A program made the translations under genes and the position numbers. A DNA stretch of 5,198 bases from Actinomycetota bacterium (GTDB taxonomy: Bacteria > Actinomycetota > CADDZG01 > WHSQ01): positions 1-5,198 of the forward strand of contig JADDQX010000184.1 in assembly GCA_016781115.1 (NCBI GenBank), read 5' to 3'. Under the pieces are notes generated by a model. The model had not been told where the DNA came from. It saw only the letters and a list, made by a program, of their open reading frames with translations, and made no database searches. Positions 4,820 to 5,198 of this stretch are shown piece after piece. How positions within the stretch are numbered: the first letter of the stretch is position 1; every line of letters begins with the position of its first letter.

Positions 4820-4849
4820 CGGCCCCTGCGGCGGCCACCGGGTAACCCC
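4820..4849 (-). repeat. family I intergenic repeat, core-only copy D
   Basis: These 30 bases are identical to 77-106, more than 4.7 kb away, and contain the full core without the hairpin tail of copies A and C. It lies 41 nt upstream of ATG 4778, about 20 nt farther than in the other copies, with the palindrome 4802-4813 in the extra space. Confidence 0.85.
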
Positions 4850-4963
4850 CGGTCACATATCCGTCGAGTGACGTGATGGTCGACTGGATCTACCTTCCCG
4901 CGATCACTCCTTCGTCGGCGCATGCCCATGACAGGTGTCGGTTACCGTCCGTGTGCTGACACT

Positions 4964-4971
4964 AGGAAGGA
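4964..4971 (+). promoter_or_regulatory. Shine-Dalgarno sequence deciding a TTG start
   Basis: AGGAAGGA is 7 nt upstream of TTG 4979, an ideal spacing. It selects the TTG over the in-frame ATG at 4928 and the out-of-frame ATG at 4972. It is the only strong ribosome-binding site in the window. Confidence 0.7.
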
Positions 4972-4978
4972 ATGGTTA

Positions 4979-5198
4979 TTGATCGATCATCTCGGTCTCG
5001 GCGTGCCAGATCTTGGGGTGGCCAAGGAGTACTACGACAAGATCATGCCGCTGCTCGGCTACGAGCCCTACTTTGCTAAGGAGCGGCAGTTCTCCTATCG
5101 GCGTGCTCAGGGCAAGCCGGGAACGTATGTGTTCTTCTACGAGGCCGACGAGGCCGGGGATTTCTCACACAGACGTACCGGCCTGCAGCACATCGCTT
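4979..5198 (+). CDS. glyoxalase/VOC-superfamily protein, N-terminal part (runs off the right edge)
   Basis: Seventy-three complete codons are visible. The reading IDHLGLGVPDLGVAKEYY, then a D-K-I-M-P-L-L-G-Y stretch and GLQHIA near the edge, is the first beta-alpha-beta-beta-beta module of the vicinal oxygen chelate fold. H4 of IDHL and the H of LQHIA sit at usual metal-ligand or equivalent positions. The superfamily includes glyoxalase I, dioxygenases, antibiotic-binding and thiol-transferase (FosA-like) proteins; the fragment does not allow a choice. TTG 4979 is chosen because of the Shine-Dalgarno at 4964 and because VOC proteins start close to this motif; ATG 4928 would add 17 residues. 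It is divergent from the second DUF664 gene across a 200-bp gap. Confidence 0.85.
   Translation, partial: MIDHLGLGVPDLGVAKEYYDKIMPLLGYEPYFAKERQFSYRRAQGKPGTYVFFYEADEAGDFSHRRTGLQHIA

Noticed and set aside
78..4849. Integron attC sites between the genes
   Set aside because: The gene content and junction layout suggest cassettes, but I found no paired RYYYAAC and GTTRRRY ends around a single long imperfect palindrome at any junction. The repeats contain separate local hairpins. GTTAGGT and GTTAGGC strings near 4607-4670 lie inside the DUF664 coding sequence.
78..4849. CRISPR array
   Set aside because: The repeats are kilobases apart with genes between them. There are no short regular spacers and no cas genes.
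4779..4856. N-terminal extension of the second DUF664 protein to GTG 4856
   Set aside because: It would translate family I copy D into low-complexity Ala/Gly. The downstream ATG has a -10-like hexamer and matches the usual length.

Overview
The window is GC-rich DNA, most likely from an actinobacterium. The evidence is the codon choice, three genes of the DinB/DUF664/mycothiol-dependent isomerase type (mycothiol is the actinobacterial thiol), and start sites that look leaderless. I cannot name the species. No integrase, transposase, tRNA, rRNA or CRISPR array is visible.

Layout, left to right. Seven genes lie on the minus strand, so they are transcribed right to left: the N-terminus of an unidentified protein running off the left edge (1-56), an AAC(3)-type aminoglycoside N-acetyltransferase (156-986), a DUF664/DinB protein (1067-1570), a small membrane protein (1679-1948), an extended short-chain dehydrogenase/epimerase (2139-3167), an MDMPI-like two-domain protein (3269-4072), and a second DUF664/DinB protein (4299-4778). 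At the right end a glyoxalase/VOC gene (4979 to beyond 5198) is divergent on the plus strand. It alone has a clear Shine-Dalgarno sequence.

The most interesting structure is between the genes. The minus-strand genes do not overlap, and gaps of about 80-230 bp separate them. Six of the seven upstream regions carry a member of one of two dispersed repeat families. Family I (78-150, 1008-1022, 3192-3265, 4820-4849) has a core beginning GGCCCCTGCGGCGG; two copies also include a GC-rich hairpin just after the preceding stop codon. Family II (1984-2063, 4099-4179) is an unrelated repeat of about 80 bp. The seventh region has only a doubtful resemblance. Every minus-strand start codon also has a -10-like hexamer ending 6-8 nt before it, five of them strict TANNNT. 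This suggests that each gene is a stand-alone unit with its own leaderless promoter.

The genes do not form an obvious pathway. Antibiotic acetyltransferase, DinB-fold thiol-transferase-like proteins, VOC protein and oxidoreductase resemble the single-gene stress and detoxification content of cassette arrays and accessory islands. The repeat punctuation gives the same impression, but I could not find proper integron attC ends. The cassette idea is therefore an inference about architecture, not an identified mobile element.
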